Positions 8,893 through 19,201 of a stretch of DNA of 64,000 bases are shown here, one piece after another. The notes under the pieces are model-generated. The model saw only the letters and a list, made by a program, of their open reading frames with translations, did not search any database and was not told the origin of the DNA. The stretch comes from Caballeronia peredens. GTDB taxonomy: Bacteria; Pseudomonadota; Gammaproteobacteria; Burkholderiales; Burkholderiaceae. The position numbers and the translations under genes are program-made. Location of the stretch: positions 62,001-126,000 of the forward strand of contig FCOH02000009.1 of NCBI GenBank assembly GCA_001544595.2. Reading direction: 5' to 3'. Within the stretch, counting starts at the first letter, position 1; each line of letters begins with the position of its first letter.

Positions 8893-10230
8893 ATGCATCG
8901 GATTATTGTCGTCGGAGGGGGTGCGGGCGGACTCGAGTTAGCGACGCGCCTGGGTGACCGCTATGCGTCGAAAAAGCGAGGCGCGAGCGATGGCGTGAAA
9001 ATCACTTTGGTCGACCGCAATCCCACACACGTCTGGAAGCCCCTCCTGCACGAAGTTGCGGCGGGCAGCATGGACCCGTTCACGCAAGAACTCTCCTATG
9101 CTGCGCAGGCACGCTGGCACAATTTCAAGTTTCAGCTTGGTGAACTCATTGGAGTCAATCGGGAGAGCCGTCGGATAACGCTGGGTGCGATTGCCGACGA
9201 GGACAGCGTCGAACTTCTTCCGCGCCGCGAGCTTGAGTACGACACCCTCGTTGTCGCCATCGGGAGCACCACCCACTTCTTTGGCGTCAAAGGAGCTCAA
9301 GAGCACTCCATCGCGCTTGACACGGTCGGGCAGGCGGAACGGTTTCGCAAGCGCCTTATTTCGGCATGCGTTCGCGCCGAGTTCCAATCAAGCGAATGCC
9401 CGACGAAGGCGAATGGAGAGCCGAAAGTCCAGGTCGCAATCGTTGGAGCTGGCGCTACAGGCGTTGAGCTTTCCGCTGAGTTGCGCAACACCGCGCAAGT
9501 CTTGTCGGCATACGGATTGCATAAACTCGACCCTCGTCACGACATCGGCATCGTTCTCATCGAGGCGGGACCGAGAATCCTGCCAGCGTTGTCGGAGCGG
9601 GTCTCGCAGACGACGACCGAACTCCTCACGCAGCTCGGCGTGAAAGTGATGACCGGCGAAGTCGTTGCTGAGGTAGCGCTGGGCTGCCTCCACACTGCAA
9701 GCGGAAACACGATATGGGCAGACCTGACGGTGTGGGCCGCTGGCATCAAGGCCCCGCCTGTCCTCAGTATGCTCGACGGCCTGGCAGTCAACCGACTCGG
9801 ACAGCTCGAAGTGCGCTCGACGCTTCAGACGACGCTTGACGACAATGTTTTCGCGCTCGGCGATTGCGCTGCCTGTCCTTGGCCAGCCCATGAAGGCAAA
9901 AACGTTCCACCGCGTGCGCAGGCCGCTCACCAGCAGGCCAGTTTCCTGTTTCGTTCGCTCCGAGCCCGCATCGAAGGTCGCACGTTGCCGGAGTTCAGCT
10001 ATCGAGACCTCGGTTCCCTTGTTTCGCTTGGACACCACAGCGCAGTCGGAAACCTGATGGGCGGCGTTATCGGCGGAAACATGTTCATCGAGGGGTTGCT
10101 CGCGCGATTCATGTACATGTCTTTGCATCGCATGCACGTCGCCGCGCTACACGGCATTTCCCGCATGGCCTTGGACACCGTCGCTCAGTGGCTGCGCCGC
10201 ACGACGGCGCCGCGCGTCAAGTTGCACTAG
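8893..10230 (+). CDS. Type II NADH:quinone dehydrogenase-like FAD oxidoreductase
   Basis: A 445-residue two-dinucleotide-domain flavoprotein. The N-terminal FAD site is [16 protein letters not shown]; a second Rossmann motif ([17 protein letters not shown], about residue 180) binds NAD(P)H; and the C-terminal FAD contact is [12 protein letters not shown]. The hydrophobic C-terminal helix ([20 protein letters not shown]) is the membrane-anchoring region typical of NDH-2. It passes electrons from NADH to quinone without pumping protons. The ATG at 8893 follows TTTGGAG and gives the canonical N-terminus. In this context it could reoxidise NADH made by the neighbouring Ldh and aldehyde dehydrogenases. 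Confidence 0.88.
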   Translation: MHRIIVVGGGAGGLELATRLGDRYASKKRGASDGVKITLVDRNPTHVWKPLLHEVAAGSMDPFTQELSYAAQARWHNFKFQLGELIGVNRESRRITLGAIADEDSVELLPRRELEYDTLVVAIGSTTHFFGVKGAQEHSIALDTVGQAERFRKRLISACVRAEFQSSECPTKANGEPKVQVAIVGAGATGVELSAELRNTAQVLSAYGLHKLDPRHDIGIVLIEAGPRILPALSERVSQTTTELLTQLGVKVMTGEVVAEVALGCLHTASGNTIWADLTVWAAGIKAPPVLSMLDGLAVNRLGQLEVRSTLQTTLDDNVFALGDCAACPWPAHEGKNVPPRAQAAHQQASFLFRSLRARIEGRTLPEFSYRDLGSLVSLGHHSAVGNLMGGVIGGNMFIEGLLARFMYMSLHRMHVAALHGISRMALDTVAQWLRRTTAPRVKLH

Positions 10231-10339
10231 CCCGGGCAAAACGTCTGCAAAAACTCACGAGTACATCCACCCGCGCGTCGCGCCAGCAGTTTGTATTGAG
10301 GGTGACGCGCGGCATCGTTTTCCATCGGACGGAGGTCCT

Positions 10340-11665
10340 GTGAACCCTTCATCGCACAACACCACTGACACTAATTTTTCGACCGGCCGTTCCAAGGTAG
10401 GTGCGATTTTGCGGGTCACCAGTGGCAACTTCCTTGAGCAGTTTGACTTCTTCCTGTTCGGGTTCTACGCGACGTACATTTCGAAGGTCTTCTTTCCGAG
10501 CTACAGTGAGTTTGCATCTCTGATGCTCACGTTCGTGGTCTTCGCAGCCGGCTTTCTGATGCGTCCGCTCGGCGCAATCATCCTGGGCGCCTATATCGAC
10601 AAAGTCGGTCGCCGCAAAGGCTTGGTCGTCACGCTGACCTTGATGGCAGCAGGCACGCTTCTCATCGCGTGCGTGCCGGGTTACGCAACGATTGGTATCA
10701 CGGCTCCGATGCTCGTACTCACTGGTCGACTGCTTCAGGGCTTCTCGGCCGGTGCGGAGCTCGGTGGCGTTTCCGTTTATCTCGCGGAGATTGCAACACC
10801 GGGACGCAAGGGCTTTTACACGAGCTGGCAATCCGCAAGCCAGCAGATTTCCATCATTCTGGCGTCCGTGCTCGGCTATGTTCTGAACGAAATGTTCACA
10901 GGCAGTCAAATCCTGGCGTTCGCCTGGCGTATCCCGTTCTTCATCGGCTGTCTCATCGTTCCGCTTCTTTTCATCTTGCGTCGTTCGCTCGACGAGACGG
11001 ATGAATTCAAGGCACGCTCACACCGCCCTGATACCAAGGAGGTCTTCAAGACCACACTGCAGAACCTGCCGACGGTACTCGCAGGCATGTGCCTTATCGC
11101 AATGACGACCACCACGTTCTATTTCATCACGGTGTACACGCCGACGTTTGGAAAGACGGTGCTGAAGCTGACCACCGCCGATAGCCTCATCGTCACAATC
11201 GTGGTCGCCGTGTCGAATTTCATCTGGCTGCCGATTGGCGGTACGCTCTCGGACCGCTTCGGCCGTCGTCCTGTCCTTTCGGTCATCACCATCATGGCAG
11301 TGGTTACAGCCTACCCGACGATGTCGTGGCTCGCCTCGGCCCCGAGTGTTTCTCACCTTGCGGCGGTGCTGCTCTTATTCTCGTTCTACTTCGGCGTCTA
11401 TAACGGCACCGCTACTGCTGCGCTGACCGAGGTGATGCCGGAGCACGTGCGCGTCGCAGGCTTCTCGCTGGCCTACTCGCTCGCAACAGCCGTGTTTGGC
11501 GGTCTCACACCTGCAATTTCCACGTACCTGATTCAAATGACGCGCGACCCGGCCGCCGCGTCGTACTGGCTGTGCGTCGCAGCCCTTTGCGGATTCAGTG
11601 CGACGCAGTTCCTGTACCGAAAAGCTAGTCAGCAAAGTGCAGAGCGCATGTATCAAAGGCATTAA
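10340..11665 (+). CDS. MHS-family MFS transporter (citrate/tricarballylate type)
   Basis: A 441-residue, 12-TM metabolite:H+ symporter. Diagnostic features are [25 protein letters not shown] at the first helix, [25 protein letters not shown] (MFS motif 1) and the [14 protein letters not shown] motif shared by citrate, proline/betaine and tricarballylate carriers. The charge pattern and length are closest to citrate/tricarballylate carriers (CitA/TcuC type). The GTG start is supported by GGAGG 5 nt upstream. It closes the catabolic block and most likely imports a di- or tricarboxylate used by the adjacent enzymes; this is inference. Confidence 0.87.
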   Translation: MNPSSHNTTDTNFSTGRSKVGAILRVTSGNFLEQFDFFLFGFYATYISKVFFPSYSEFASLMLTFVVFAAGFLMRPLGAIILGAYIDKVGRRKGLVVTLTLMAAGTLLIACVPGYATIGITAPMLVLTGRLLQGFSAGAELGGVSVYLAEIATPGRKGFYTSWQSASQQISIILASVLGYVLNEMFTGSQILAFAWRIPFFIGCLIVPLLFILRRSLDETDEFKARSHRPDTKEVFKTTLQNLPTVLAGMCLIAMTTTTFYFITVYTPTFGKTVLKLTTADSLIVTIVVAVSNFIWLPIGGTLSDRFGRRPVLSVITIMAVVTAYPTMSWLASAPSVSHLAAVLLLFSFYFGVYNGTATAALTEVMPEHVRVAGFSLAYSLATAVFGGLTPAISTYLIQMTRDPAAASYWLCVAALCGFSATQFLYRKASQQSAERMYQRH

Positions 11666-11956
11666 CGAATCAGTGTGCGTGCGAACGGGACAGTGCTCGG
11701 TGACTTGAACTCTGTTCAATGTATTCACAGCGATTGAACGCCCGCCTTACTTGCTTCGACAGTGTCGCAACGAAGCGTCGAGGGATACCGAACGCCTTTC
11801 AAGCCTTGCCGACTGCGCGAGTTGCTCTTCCCGCCTCATCACGTCGGATTCAATGCTGACGATACACCGGCAAACTCTGGACAATCGCGCTTTAAGGGTG
11901 GTTTGATGGCTCGCGCTGCACATGGTCCAGTCTTACGCCGGAACGGCGGTCGCTGC

Positions 11957-12745
11957 TTAAGCAGTCGGCACTGTCGCCGCCGTCGTAGGTGTGACCTTTT
12001 GAGAATTCGTTTTGCGAGCAGACGCCTTCTTGGCCGCGACGGTTGTCTTTGCCGAAGCTTTCGTCGCAGCTTTCTTCACGCCCGCAGACCTCTTAGATGC
12101 CGCGACCTTATTAGCGCCAACCTTCGTGCTAGCAGCGCGGACCTTCGGCGCAGCTTTCGAGGTGGTCGCCTTGTGAGTCACGGGTGAATCCGATGTAGCG
12201 GCGGGGGCTTGTTCAATCAAAAACTTGGTTCGGTCCTTTGCGGAGGCCAGCCACTTGGGGGCAGGACCCCGACCGCTCCAGCTTGCTCCGGACTTCGGGT
12301 TTCTGTATTTTGCCGGCAGGGCACCTTTTGATTGCACTTCGCGAACCGGAACCTTTCTGCCGGACGCGCCGACCGTCTTTGCTGAAGACGCGGTATCTGG
12401 GCCATCGATAAGGAATTTCGTGCGGTCTTTCACGCCTTTAATCCAAGCCGGCGGCCGAGCATGTCCGCTCCAAGTCTCGCCGGTTTTGGGATTCAAGTAT
12501 TTTGCGGGCAGTTTTCCTTTTGGAGCAGTTGACGCCTTGGAGGCTCGACCGACTGCAGTGCGACCCCCTGCCTTTGCGTCTCTCTTCGCTTTCGCCTTGG
12601 CTTCAATGTCTGCAGTCGTAAGCCCGTGCTTCAGCATCAGTTCACGTATCTGGTCCACTGCGGCTTGAGCTTGTTTCGCAAGAATTGTCTCCGCTTGCGC
12701 CTGAAGCCTCTTCATACGGACCTGAATGTTCTCGAGAGTAGTCAT
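11957..12745 (-). CDS. H-NS-like nucleoid protein with two DNA-binding domains (copy 1)
   Basis: A 262-residue nucleoid-associated protein. Residues 1-50 form the H-NS oligomerisation region (MTTLENIQVRMKRLQAQAE ... LMLKHGLTTADIEAKAKAKR). Two H-NS C-terminal DNA-binding modules follow: YLNPKTGETWSGHARPPAWI (about 82-101) and YRNPKSGASWSGRGPAPKWL (about 145-164), each ending in KDRTKFLI. Residues about 185-262 are a Lys/Ala-rich histone-H1-like tail. A usual H-NS has one DNA-binding module and about 100-135 residues. The ATG at 12745 follows GGAGAAC. A paralogue of the same architecture lies at 49487-50299 on the same strand. Confidence 0.9.
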   Translation of the reverse strand: MTTLENIQVRMKRLQAQAETILAKQAQAAVDQIRELMLKHGLTTADIEAKAKAKRDAKAGGRTAVGRASKASTAPKGKLPAKYLNPKTGETWSGHARPPAWIKGVKDRTKFLIDGPDTASSAKTVGASGRKVPVREVQSKGALPAKYRNPKSGASWSGRGPAPKWLASAKDRTKFLIEQAPAATSDSPVTHKATTSKAAPKVRAASTKVGANKVAASKRSAGVKKAATKASAKTTVAAKKASARKTNSQKVTPTTAATVPTA

Positions 12746-13013
12746 GTTCTCCTCCGTGTGGTAGCAGAAGGAACTATGACACAGCATTCTTGAAAAGAGT
12801 ACCGAAACACCTTTGCTTGTATCAGAAGCTCAATCAGGTTGCTCCCCGAGGCGAGGAGACTTTTGAAGAGTGTGATACGGGACGGAGGGGCAGCCACGGA
12901 GAGGGGGCGGCGAAATTCGACTTCCAAAAATCGACACGCGGCGAAGAAGGCTGGCTGGCTCAAAGACGGACGCTCACCCGACCGCAATCAGACCAGCCTT
13001 CTTAGCTCGAAGA

Positions 13014-13337
13014 CTATTTGCCGGCATCAGCCTCGCACTTTTTCATGAACGACGATTTGGCCGCCCCGGCGAGCGGCTTTCCGTCTTTTCCAACCGCTTT
13101 GCTCGCACACGCAGTGGAGACATTGCTCTTGTTGCCAGCTTCGCACTTCTTGATGAAGGAACTCTTAGCTGCGCCGGCCAGCGGTTTTCCGTTCTTACCG
13201 ATTGCCTGGGACTCACAGCTCGACCCTGCCGCTGTCGGCGCGGATTTGACTGTCGCGGCGGAAGGCGCCGACGTTTGGGCGCACGCGATTCCGACCGAGA
13301 AACATGCTGCCACAGCGACTGCGATAATCTTGTTCAT
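13014..13337 (-). CDS. PsiF-repeat secreted protein
   Basis: A 107-residue exported protein. A signal peptide (MNKIIAVAVAACFSVGIACAQ) is followed by a short linker and two PsiF repeats, each with the pattern C-x3-A-[IV]-GK-x-GKPLAGAAKSSF-x-KKC. The paired cysteines in each repeat suggest disulfides in the periplasm. In E. coli psiF is a phosphate-starvation gene of unknown function. The start at 13337 is chosen over a longer frame because GGAGA precedes it and it begins exactly at the signal peptide. No Pho box was recognised. Confidence 0.85.
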   Translation of the reverse strand: MNKIIAVAVAACFSVGIACAQTSAPSAATVKSAPTAAGSSCESQAIGKNGKPLAGAAKSSFIKKCEAGNKSNVSTACASKAVGKDGKPLAGAAKSSFMKKCEADAGK

Positions 13338-13670
13338 GACTATTCTCCGGGAGATATAAGGCTGTGCGCCTTGCCGGATTAACGTGCGAGAAGGTGCGGC
13401 GTTGACGCTCGACGGTAGAAATCGTTTGTGCAGCGCCATATCGCCACGCTGTTGCCACTCCCTTGAAAGCTTGGTGAAGCTCCACCCCCGGGGACGGGCG
13501 GTTCAATTACTCCATGGAGATGGGCGAGGCGGCTCCGCCGAAGATGTCTCCCAGGTCATCTGAATCGGCTTCGCAGATGTAGGGATAGAATCGTTCCACG
13601 TTCACCATGACGATTTTGGCGTTCAGATGATGAGGCGCAACGCGCATCTGTTACGGAGTGGGAGAAGATT
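13338..13670. other. Gap between the PsiF gene and the small lipoprotein gene
   Basis: About 330 bp holding the divergent upstream regions of both small genes. No further coding sequence or clear regulatory palindrome was recognised. Confidence 0.45.
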
Positions 13671-13964
13671 ATGGTTTCGGCAAACCGCTTGCTCATATTG
13701 ATTTGTCTGTGCGCCTTCGTTTCTGCTTGCAGCGTCGCGCCCGTCGCGGCAACAAAGAAGCCTACCGAAGGGACTTCAAAGGTTCGCGCAGCGATAGAGA
13801 GCGCAGTCGCGTCATCGGATTCAGAGTTAACGAAAGACAGTCCGACGTCAAATGGTCGCCGACAAACGACTGTTCAATGCGACGCGGTTGGCAGCATGTT
13901 CGTTTGCACCGAAGGTGAAGCAATATGCTGGTGGAATCGTCGTACAGGCTACGGCTGCAATTGA
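13671..13964 (+). CDS. Small predicted lipoprotein
   Basis: A 97-residue hypothetical protein with a lipoprotein signal: a hydrophobic segment (LLILICLCAFVSAC) ending in a lipobox-like VSAC at about residue 20. The mature part is polar and carries four cysteines (QCDAVGSMFVCTEGEAICWWNRRTGYGC), which probably form two disulfides in the periplasm. The ATG follows GGAGAAGATT. I do not recognise the family. Being alone and divergent from the PsiF gene, it offers no context clue. Confidence 0.6.
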   Translation: MVSANRLLILICLCAFVSACSVAPVAATKKPTEGTSKVRAAIESAVASSDSELTKDSPTSNGRRQTTVQCDAVGSMFVCTEGEAICWWNRRTGYGCN

Positions 13965-14355
13965 CCGTAGATTCATTCCGTCAGGCACGTCCATATCGGG
14001 TTAGACGGAGGCCAGTCTTTCGTGCCGTCAGCTGCGCCCGCGCAAGTCACATCAGCGGTTAGCGTGTTGCTAGGCAGGCGTCGTTCTCGAGTTAGACGGA
14101 ACAGCCCAAAACTGATGGGCTAAGTTGATGTGCTCTGTAGTAGTTGACGCACCTGACCGCCGGATGTTCGATTCCCTACCAAAGAATCCTGCAGGCGAGC
14201 GCAGACAAGGGTCGGCTTCAGTTTGCGCCGCGTCACGCGAAAAACGGCGAGCTGGATGTCCCCGTAGACACACGCGCTTGGACAGAGCTGCATTGCGCTC
14301 TAGCGTCGCGGCACGAACGCGTACTACCAATTCATAAGCGACGGTTTGACGTCAA
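13965..14355. other. Gene-free stretch before the receiver gene
   Basis: About 390 bp. Open frames in this stretch lack ribosome sites and known domains; I see nothing to annotate. Confidence 0.4.
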
Positions 14356-14739
14356 TCAAAGTGAGCCAGTCGTCAGCGTTAGCTGTCCGACCTGGCGTGG
14401 GCATATTTGCTCAACCAAACCAAGAAGTAAAGCGGCCGGTACCGGCTTCTGAAGTATCGCGCTCACTGGAATTGGAGAGGTAGCCACCAATCCGGACATT
14501 AGGATGACCGGTATATCTCGGAAATCCGGCGCCGACCTTAAGATTCGCACGACTTCCGGTCCCTCTATGAAAGGCATATTCACATCTGACAAGATAACGT
14601 CCGGTCGGTGAGTGACAGCTGCGTGCAGTGCCTCAATGCCGTTGCTCGCGGTGGTTACGAGGTAACCGCAACTAACTAGCAAGTCTGCTAGGGCATCGCG
14701 AAGATTTGAGTCGTCGTCCGCGATTAAAATATGAACCAT
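14356..14739 (-). CDS. Single-domain response regulator (CheY-like receiver)
   Basis: A 127-residue stand-alone receiver domain. The acidic pocket (ADDD, residues 7-10), phospho-acceptor Asp52 (LSDVNMP), the conserved Ser/Thr position (LMSG, about 81-84) and Lys98 (LQKP) are all present, so it should be phosphorylatable. There is no output domain. No kinase gene lies next to it, so it is an orphan whose partner is elsewhere. It is surrounded by decayed DNA on both sides but is itself intact. Confidence 0.85.
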   Translation of the reverse strand: MVHILIADDDSNLRDALADLLVSCGYLVTTASNGIEALHAAVTHRPDVILSDVNMPFIEGPEVVRILRSAPDFRDIPVILMSGLVATSPIPVSAILQKPVPAALLLGLVEQICPRQVGQLTLTTGSL

Positions 14740-15299
14740 TTGCGTTCTCGCATGCGCTTACCGGTTTGGTTGTTACCTCCCATCAGGTACGGAATTTGGC
14801 GCTTTTTGTTGTTGACGTTACCGCGCGCATGTCGCCACAAAGGGGAAACGAAGATTTCTCTAGCTATCCTCCCTGTGGAAGGAATACGTATAAATTCTTC
14901 CCCGAATCGAGGTGATGCAATCTTCCGGCACTCGACCCTATTGCCAAGCGTACCCTGCAACCAGTTCGCAGAATTGATGCATCGACACCTGAGAAAACGG
15001 TTCAAGCGGGCTCCTTCAGCATCGCCACCAAGTGACCAAATGAACGACGATGCTCGGGATATTCGGCACGATAGTCAATATGGACCCGCTCGGACATAGA
15101 CTTAATGCAGCCTCTGAAGGTCAATGCCAGGGCACTCGACGGCGTCATATTTGTATGTTCACGGCCACTCCGTCCGGACAAATACTGGCATATTTGCGGA
15201 GCCAAATAAAGCAGCGAATCGGATACTCTCTGTCGCTTCTAGAGCGCCAATTGCCTGTTGTGTTTTCAACGCTATCCTCAGTCACATGGCCGCGAGTAG
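14740..15299. other. Gene-free stretch, decayed DNA
   Basis: About 560 bp between the receiver gene and the transposase remnant. It includes the receiver gene's upstream region. Open frames on both strands are short and without ribosome sites, and it is probably remnant sequence. Confidence 0.4.
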
Positions 15300-15710
15300 G
15301 TGTCCGACACGGTTAAACCTATACTTCACGACGAACTCTGGACGCTCATCGAACCTTTGCTGCCCACTCCAAAACACGTCGGCACCGTTGTCCAGGATGC
15401 AAGCTCTCGACAATTGTGCAGTGCTTACAGGCATCCTCTTTGTCTTGCAGATTGGCCTGCGCTGCGACCTACTTCCTCGCGAGATGGGTTGCGGCAGCGG
15501 CGTGAGTCGCTGGCGCCGCCTGCGTAATTGGCAGGACGCAGGCGTCCGGGAGCAGTTCCACGAGTGGCTGCTTGCGCAACTACGCGCGGCCGACCAAAGC
15601 GACTGGTCTAGTTGACGCACCCATAAGCGCAATCTTCGCCCGAAAGCGCAGACGCTATTGACCCGGTCGGCCAATCCGGCGAATCAATGGACGCATGCAA
15701 ATGGATGCTG
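15300..15710 (+). pseudogene. IS5-family transposase remnant
   Basis: Pieces of an IS5-type transposase N-terminus remain in different frames. One frame from 15300 reads LHDELWTLIEPLLPTPK. Another, from about 15395 to 15615, reads NCAVLTGILFVLQIGL, then REMGCGSGVSRWRRLRNWQDAG and EWLLAQLRAADQSDW, the usual order in this family. A third frame near 15660 gives a degraded TRSANPAN block where intact members have a TGPNPT-like block. The DDE catalytic core is absent and the frame is broken at least twice, so it is inactive. No terminal inverted repeats were recognised. Confidence 0.75.
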
Positions 15711-16509
15711 TTCGGTAATTTCGAAATATATCTTCGCCAAAATCCAACAATGTGATTGTCATGTGCAGACAACGTCACCGCCACTGCGCATTCGGTCGGG
15801 GCCATTGAGGCCGGGACGACTTCGCGTCAGGAAAACTACGACGGGCGGAAAGCGTGCCGCAGCACACTGTCCGCGCGTAATCATGATTCACCTTCCCCCA
15901 AAATTGGGTGGCGACTTCAGGGACATAAGGCGCTGAGACTTCGCTTTGTTTGCCGTTTCCTGCACATCTCCCCAATCGATGCACCGAAAGTTTCAAGGCA
16001 AGTTGTGACTCTGCCCGCGCGCATCTGGCGATGCGCGCAAATTCCTCGACGTCAGAGGACCCACCTGCGGTGAAGCATTGATTGAGCCGTTCCTTGGTAT
16101 CGAGTGCCTTCGTAGAAACTTAGGTTGTACACGAGGCGGACGTGTTTTTCGGAGTCGGGCCATACTGCGCCCCATCGAGTTCGCAATGAGGCTCCGTTCA
16201 TGTTAGTCCACCGATTTAATAAGCTCCCTTGGGGATGACTCGGCAAGCCTAGCGACAGGCGTCCGAGAGTAGGGTTGTCGAACTTAAACATGCCGCGACA
16301 AACGAGACCGCACATATGCTTCTCGTCGATTTTTGCTGAATTTCGCATAGGACAGTTTCAGCTGCTGCATTGAAGTTGTGTAGCTTTCGAACGAATATGC
16401 CTCGCGACGAATGTCGTCGTAATACCGATTCATAAATGCCGAAGCTGTGAATCTACCGGACGCCACACATCTTCCCATCCAAACTCACTCGTTGAACGAG
16501 CGCTCGAAC
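15711..16509. other. Gene-poor stretch before the porin
   Basis: About 800 bp. Two overlapping minus-strand open frames at about 16052-16433 could be one small frameshifted gene, but no ribosome site or domain supports this. The right end is the upstream region of the porin gene. Confidence 0.35.
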
Positions 16510-17661
16510 ATGAGAATCAGAACTCCTCTTGCATACGCATTTGTAGCAACGGCTCTGGCATTTGCCACGTCGGCACAGGCGCAATCCTCTGTCACTTTGT
16601 ATGGACTCGTTGACGCTGGCGTTGGTTACCTCCGTACCAACACCGGAAACCAGTTCTCCCTGCTTAGCGGTGCCCTCCATGGCGACCGTTGGGGCATAAG
16701 AGGCATCGAAGACCTTGGCGGAGGCTTGAGCGCCATCTTTACGCTCGAGAACGGATTCAACATCTCGACAGGTGCCTTTAACCAGGGCGGCCGTGAATTT
16801 GGTCGGCAAGCCTTTGTAGGCCTCCAGAGCCGTTCTCTTGGGACGGTGACTTTTGGTAGGCAATATGACCCCGTTGTCGACCTGGTTCAGGGCGCAACGG
16901 CTGACCCGATATACGGGGGTACGTTTGGCACGCCCGGCGACATCGACAACTACGATAACAACGCCCGTATCAATAATGCAGTGAAATACAAGTCACCAAC
17001 ATACCGCGGGCTGACCTTCGAAGCTCTTTATGGATTCAGTGGAACTGCCGGCGCTCCAGGCCAAGGGCAGAGTTGGGGGTCGGCTTTGCAGTACGCGTCT
17101 GGGCCGGTCACGTTGGCAGCTGGATACTTCTATAGCTCCAATGCGTCGAGCAGTGCCATCCGTACCACCTGGTCAGCGCCGACCGCTGATTCGTTGTTCA
17201 AAAGTCCCATCAACGACGGGTACCAGTCGGCAAGTGCGATGTCGATTGCGAGAGCATCCGGCCGCTACGCAATCGGAACTTTCACTCTGGGAGCCTCCTA
17301 CAGTAACGTGCAATACAAACATGATGCACAGTCATCGTTTCATTCTGGTGAGCATATCAATGCTGCGAACTTCTTCGTCTCAGACCATGTTACACGTTCC
17401 ACGTCTGTCGGCGTTGGCTACACGTTCACCAAGGCGAGTGGCGATACATCTGCGACTTATCACCAGGCAAACGTCGGCGTACTTTACGACCTGTCGCGCA
17501 CCACTACGCTTTACGCTCTTGGTGGATATCAGCACGCGAGCGGTCAACAGCGGATGCCGGGCGGTGGGATTCGTGAGGCGCAGGCGTCTATCGGCTCGCT
17601 CGGCGTGACCGGCGGCACCAGTCAGGAGCTAGCAGTCGTCGGTATGCTCCATCGTTTCTGA
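16510..17661 (+). CDS. Gram-negative porin, Burkholderia OmpC-like
   Basis: A 383-residue outer-membrane trimeric porin precursor. The signal peptide MRIRTPLAYAFVATALAFATSAQAQ is followed directly by SSVTLYGLVDAGVGY, the standard first strand of betaproteobacterial porins. Further hallmarks are GDRWGIRGIEDLGGGLSAIFTLENGF, GREFGRQAFVGLQS with the GTVTFGRQYDP strand, and a C-terminal phenylalanine (VVGMLHRF) recognised by the BAM complex. It allows passive diffusion of small solutes. The ATG at 16510 is chosen because it places the signal peptide at the N-terminus. It appears monocistronic. Confidence 0.92.
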   Translation: MRIRTPLAYAFVATALAFATSAQAQSSVTLYGLVDAGVGYLRTNTGNQFSLLSGALHGDRWGIRGIEDLGGGLSAIFTLENGFNISTGAFNQGGREFGRQAFVGLQSRSLGTVTFGRQYDPVVDLVQGATADPIYGGTFGTPGDIDNYDNNARINNAVKYKSPTYRGLTFEALYGFSGTAGAPGQGQSWGSALQYASGPVTLAAGYFYSSNASSSAIRTTWSAPTADSLFKSPINDGYQSASAMSIARASGRYAIGTFTLGASYSNVQYKHDAQSSFHSGEHINAANFFVSDHVTRSTSVGVGYTFTKASGDTSATYHQANVGVLYDLSRTTTLYALGGYQHASGQQRMPGGGIREAQASIGSLGVTGGTSQELAVVGMLHRF

Positions 17662-17738
17662 GGTAAGCGGCGACACAGGGTTGGTGGCCGGGCGGTCATC
17701 GACGGAAATTCAATCTGTAGTAAGTTAAGGAGCTATTC

Positions 17739-18014
17739 GTGAGGACAGCGAATTTGGTAAAGATTTTCACGGCAAGCGTTTTTTTTACGACAAGCGTTCT
17801 GGTGAGTGACCTAGCTACCGCGCAGGCCCAACAGAGCACTGAAACAAAAGCGCAGACGGTTGTTGGCACTAACGTACAGACGTCCGAATCCGCACCACCG
17901 CTTGCGCCCGACGTGACGCTTCGCGGAGGTTACAACGTCGGACCCGGCACGGCTTCTCGCGTTCCGGGTTGCACCGGGCCGGTCAGCTTCTGCAATATGT
18001 ATAGCGGTAGTTGA
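17739..18014 (+). CDS. Small secreted protein of unknown function
   Basis: A 91-residue protein starting at a GTG preceded by AAGGAG at ideal spacing. An N-terminal hydrophobic segment (TASVFFTTSVLVSDLATAQAQ) looks like a Sec signal peptide with AxA-type cleavage. The mature part is short and polar with two cysteines (VPGCTGPVSFCNMYSGS) near the end. I do not recognise the family. It follows the porin by 77 bp and may share its transcript. Confidence 0.55.
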   Translation: MRTANLVKIFTASVFFTTSVLVSDLATAQAQQSTETKAQTVVGTNVQTSESAPPLAPDVTLRGGYNVGPGTASRVPGCTGPVSFCNMYSGS

Positions 18015-18469
18015 AGTCGATTCAATTTCCCCGGCACGTTTCGCTGCGCCACCGTGTGCCTCACTGCCGAGACGTGCCAACACACTTGGAACACGACGGC
18101 GGAGCATATCGAGATACTCATGGGTGAGGGAAAGCCCTCGCGCGGTCACTGGCGACCTAGTCATGGACCGACACGGAATCCTGGTAAGCCCCGCCGTTGG
18201 CGAACAATGTCTGCGAGGGCCGATTGACCACTGAAAATTGGAGTCAGGGCGCTGGAGAGAAACGCGGTCAGCGCATCTGCGGTCATTACGCAGTCTCTTG
18301 GAGACAGCACAACGCGAAGGGCTTCAATCCGTAAGTATTGACCGCGCAGATAACAACAGTCCTGTACGGGAGCTCTTCTTAATTCGAATTAGTCTCCCAC
18401 CTAGACTGTAATCACTAGCCGAGGGCAGGGCTGCCCGGGCAGCGAACCAAAATGTCGAGGTAAACCTCC
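18015..18469. other. Gene-free stretch
   Basis: About 455 bp between the small secreted protein and the DUF4148 gene. No supported coding sequence, repeat or terminator was seen. Confidence 0.4.
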
Positions 18470-18817
18470 ATGAAGTACATTATCCGAGCTTTCATTATCA
18501 GCGCGACACTCGTAGCTCCTGTCATCTCCTTCGGGCAATCGACTGCACCATTGACTCGCGCGCAAGTTCGCGCAGAACTGATTGAACTCGAGCAAGCCGG
18601 ATATAAGCCTTGGGCCACGAGCGATGCGACCTATCCTGCCGAAATTCAGGCCGCCCAGGCAAGGGTAGCTCAAAAGCGTGCGAACCTCGCTGCAGCCAAG
18701 ACTCAGAATTCTGCTTCCAACGATACCGGCGATGTCGTCGCGGGCACGTCAGAATCAGGAGCTAACCGCCCCACCGGAGCTCATGACGGAATGAAGCCAA
18801 TCTATTCAGGGCATTAA
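18470..18817 (+). CDS. DUF4148 domain protein, exported
   Basis: A 115-residue protein with a signal peptide (MKYIIRAFIISATLVAPVISFGQ) followed by the DUF4148 core: LTRAQVRAELIELEQAGYKP, then TYPAEIQAAQARVA. This family is widespread and multi-copy in Burkholderiaceae, is predicted periplasmic, and has no established function. The C-terminal third is low-complexity and polar. A ribosome-like GAGG lies upstream of the ATG. It appears to be a single-gene unit. Confidence 0.85.
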   Translation: MKYIIRAFIISATLVAPVISFGQSTAPLTRAQVRAELIELEQAGYKPWATSDATYPAEIQAAQARVAQKRANLAAAKTQNSASNDTGDVVAGTSESGANRPTGAHDGMKPIYSGH

Positions 18818-19201
18818 ACGTTTGTCGCGTAGCACGTGCCTGTCCTAAAAGACGGGTTCTTTGCTCTTGGGGGTTTGCTCGACCGTCCATGCTTATTGGA
18901 TAGGGCATCGGGCAACTCCCGGCATTGCTAAGTTAATGATGTTGACTGAGAAAATGAACGGCGTCACGGCGATTCCGACCACCGGGAGGACGGACGAACG
19001 TCGTCAGCTTTGAGATTGACGACGGAACTTGCGCCAAAGCCGCGCTCCATCTCTATCGAAGCATGTCGCCTAGCAATAGATGCTCGCAGCGAATAGCCAA
19101 GCCACTGCCATCGCTATACTTAAACTGTCGTCCGCAATGCCCAGATGGTCTCAAGGCGGTATCATTAGCGAAGCCTCTCATATACAAACGGCGGACGTCA
19201 A
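18818..19201. other. Gap between DUF4148 gene and LysR gene
   Basis: About 385 bp with no recognisable gene. The right part is the upstream region of the LysR regulator. Confidence 0.4.

Noticed and set aside
12944-13003. 11-bp perfect inverted repeat with a 38-nt spacer downstream of the PsiF gene
   Set aside because: The loop is long and no T-run follows on either strand, so I did not call it a terminator.
15002-15205. 67-codon minus-strand frame with a protein-like end (HIDYRAEYPEHRRSFGHL)
   Set aside because: No ribosome site and no recognised family; it could be a remnant but evidence is too thin.
16052-16433. Two overlapping minus-strand frames that might be one frameshifted gene
   Set aside because: Joining them gives a plausible 120-residue protein, but there is no ribosome site, domain or comparison to support it.
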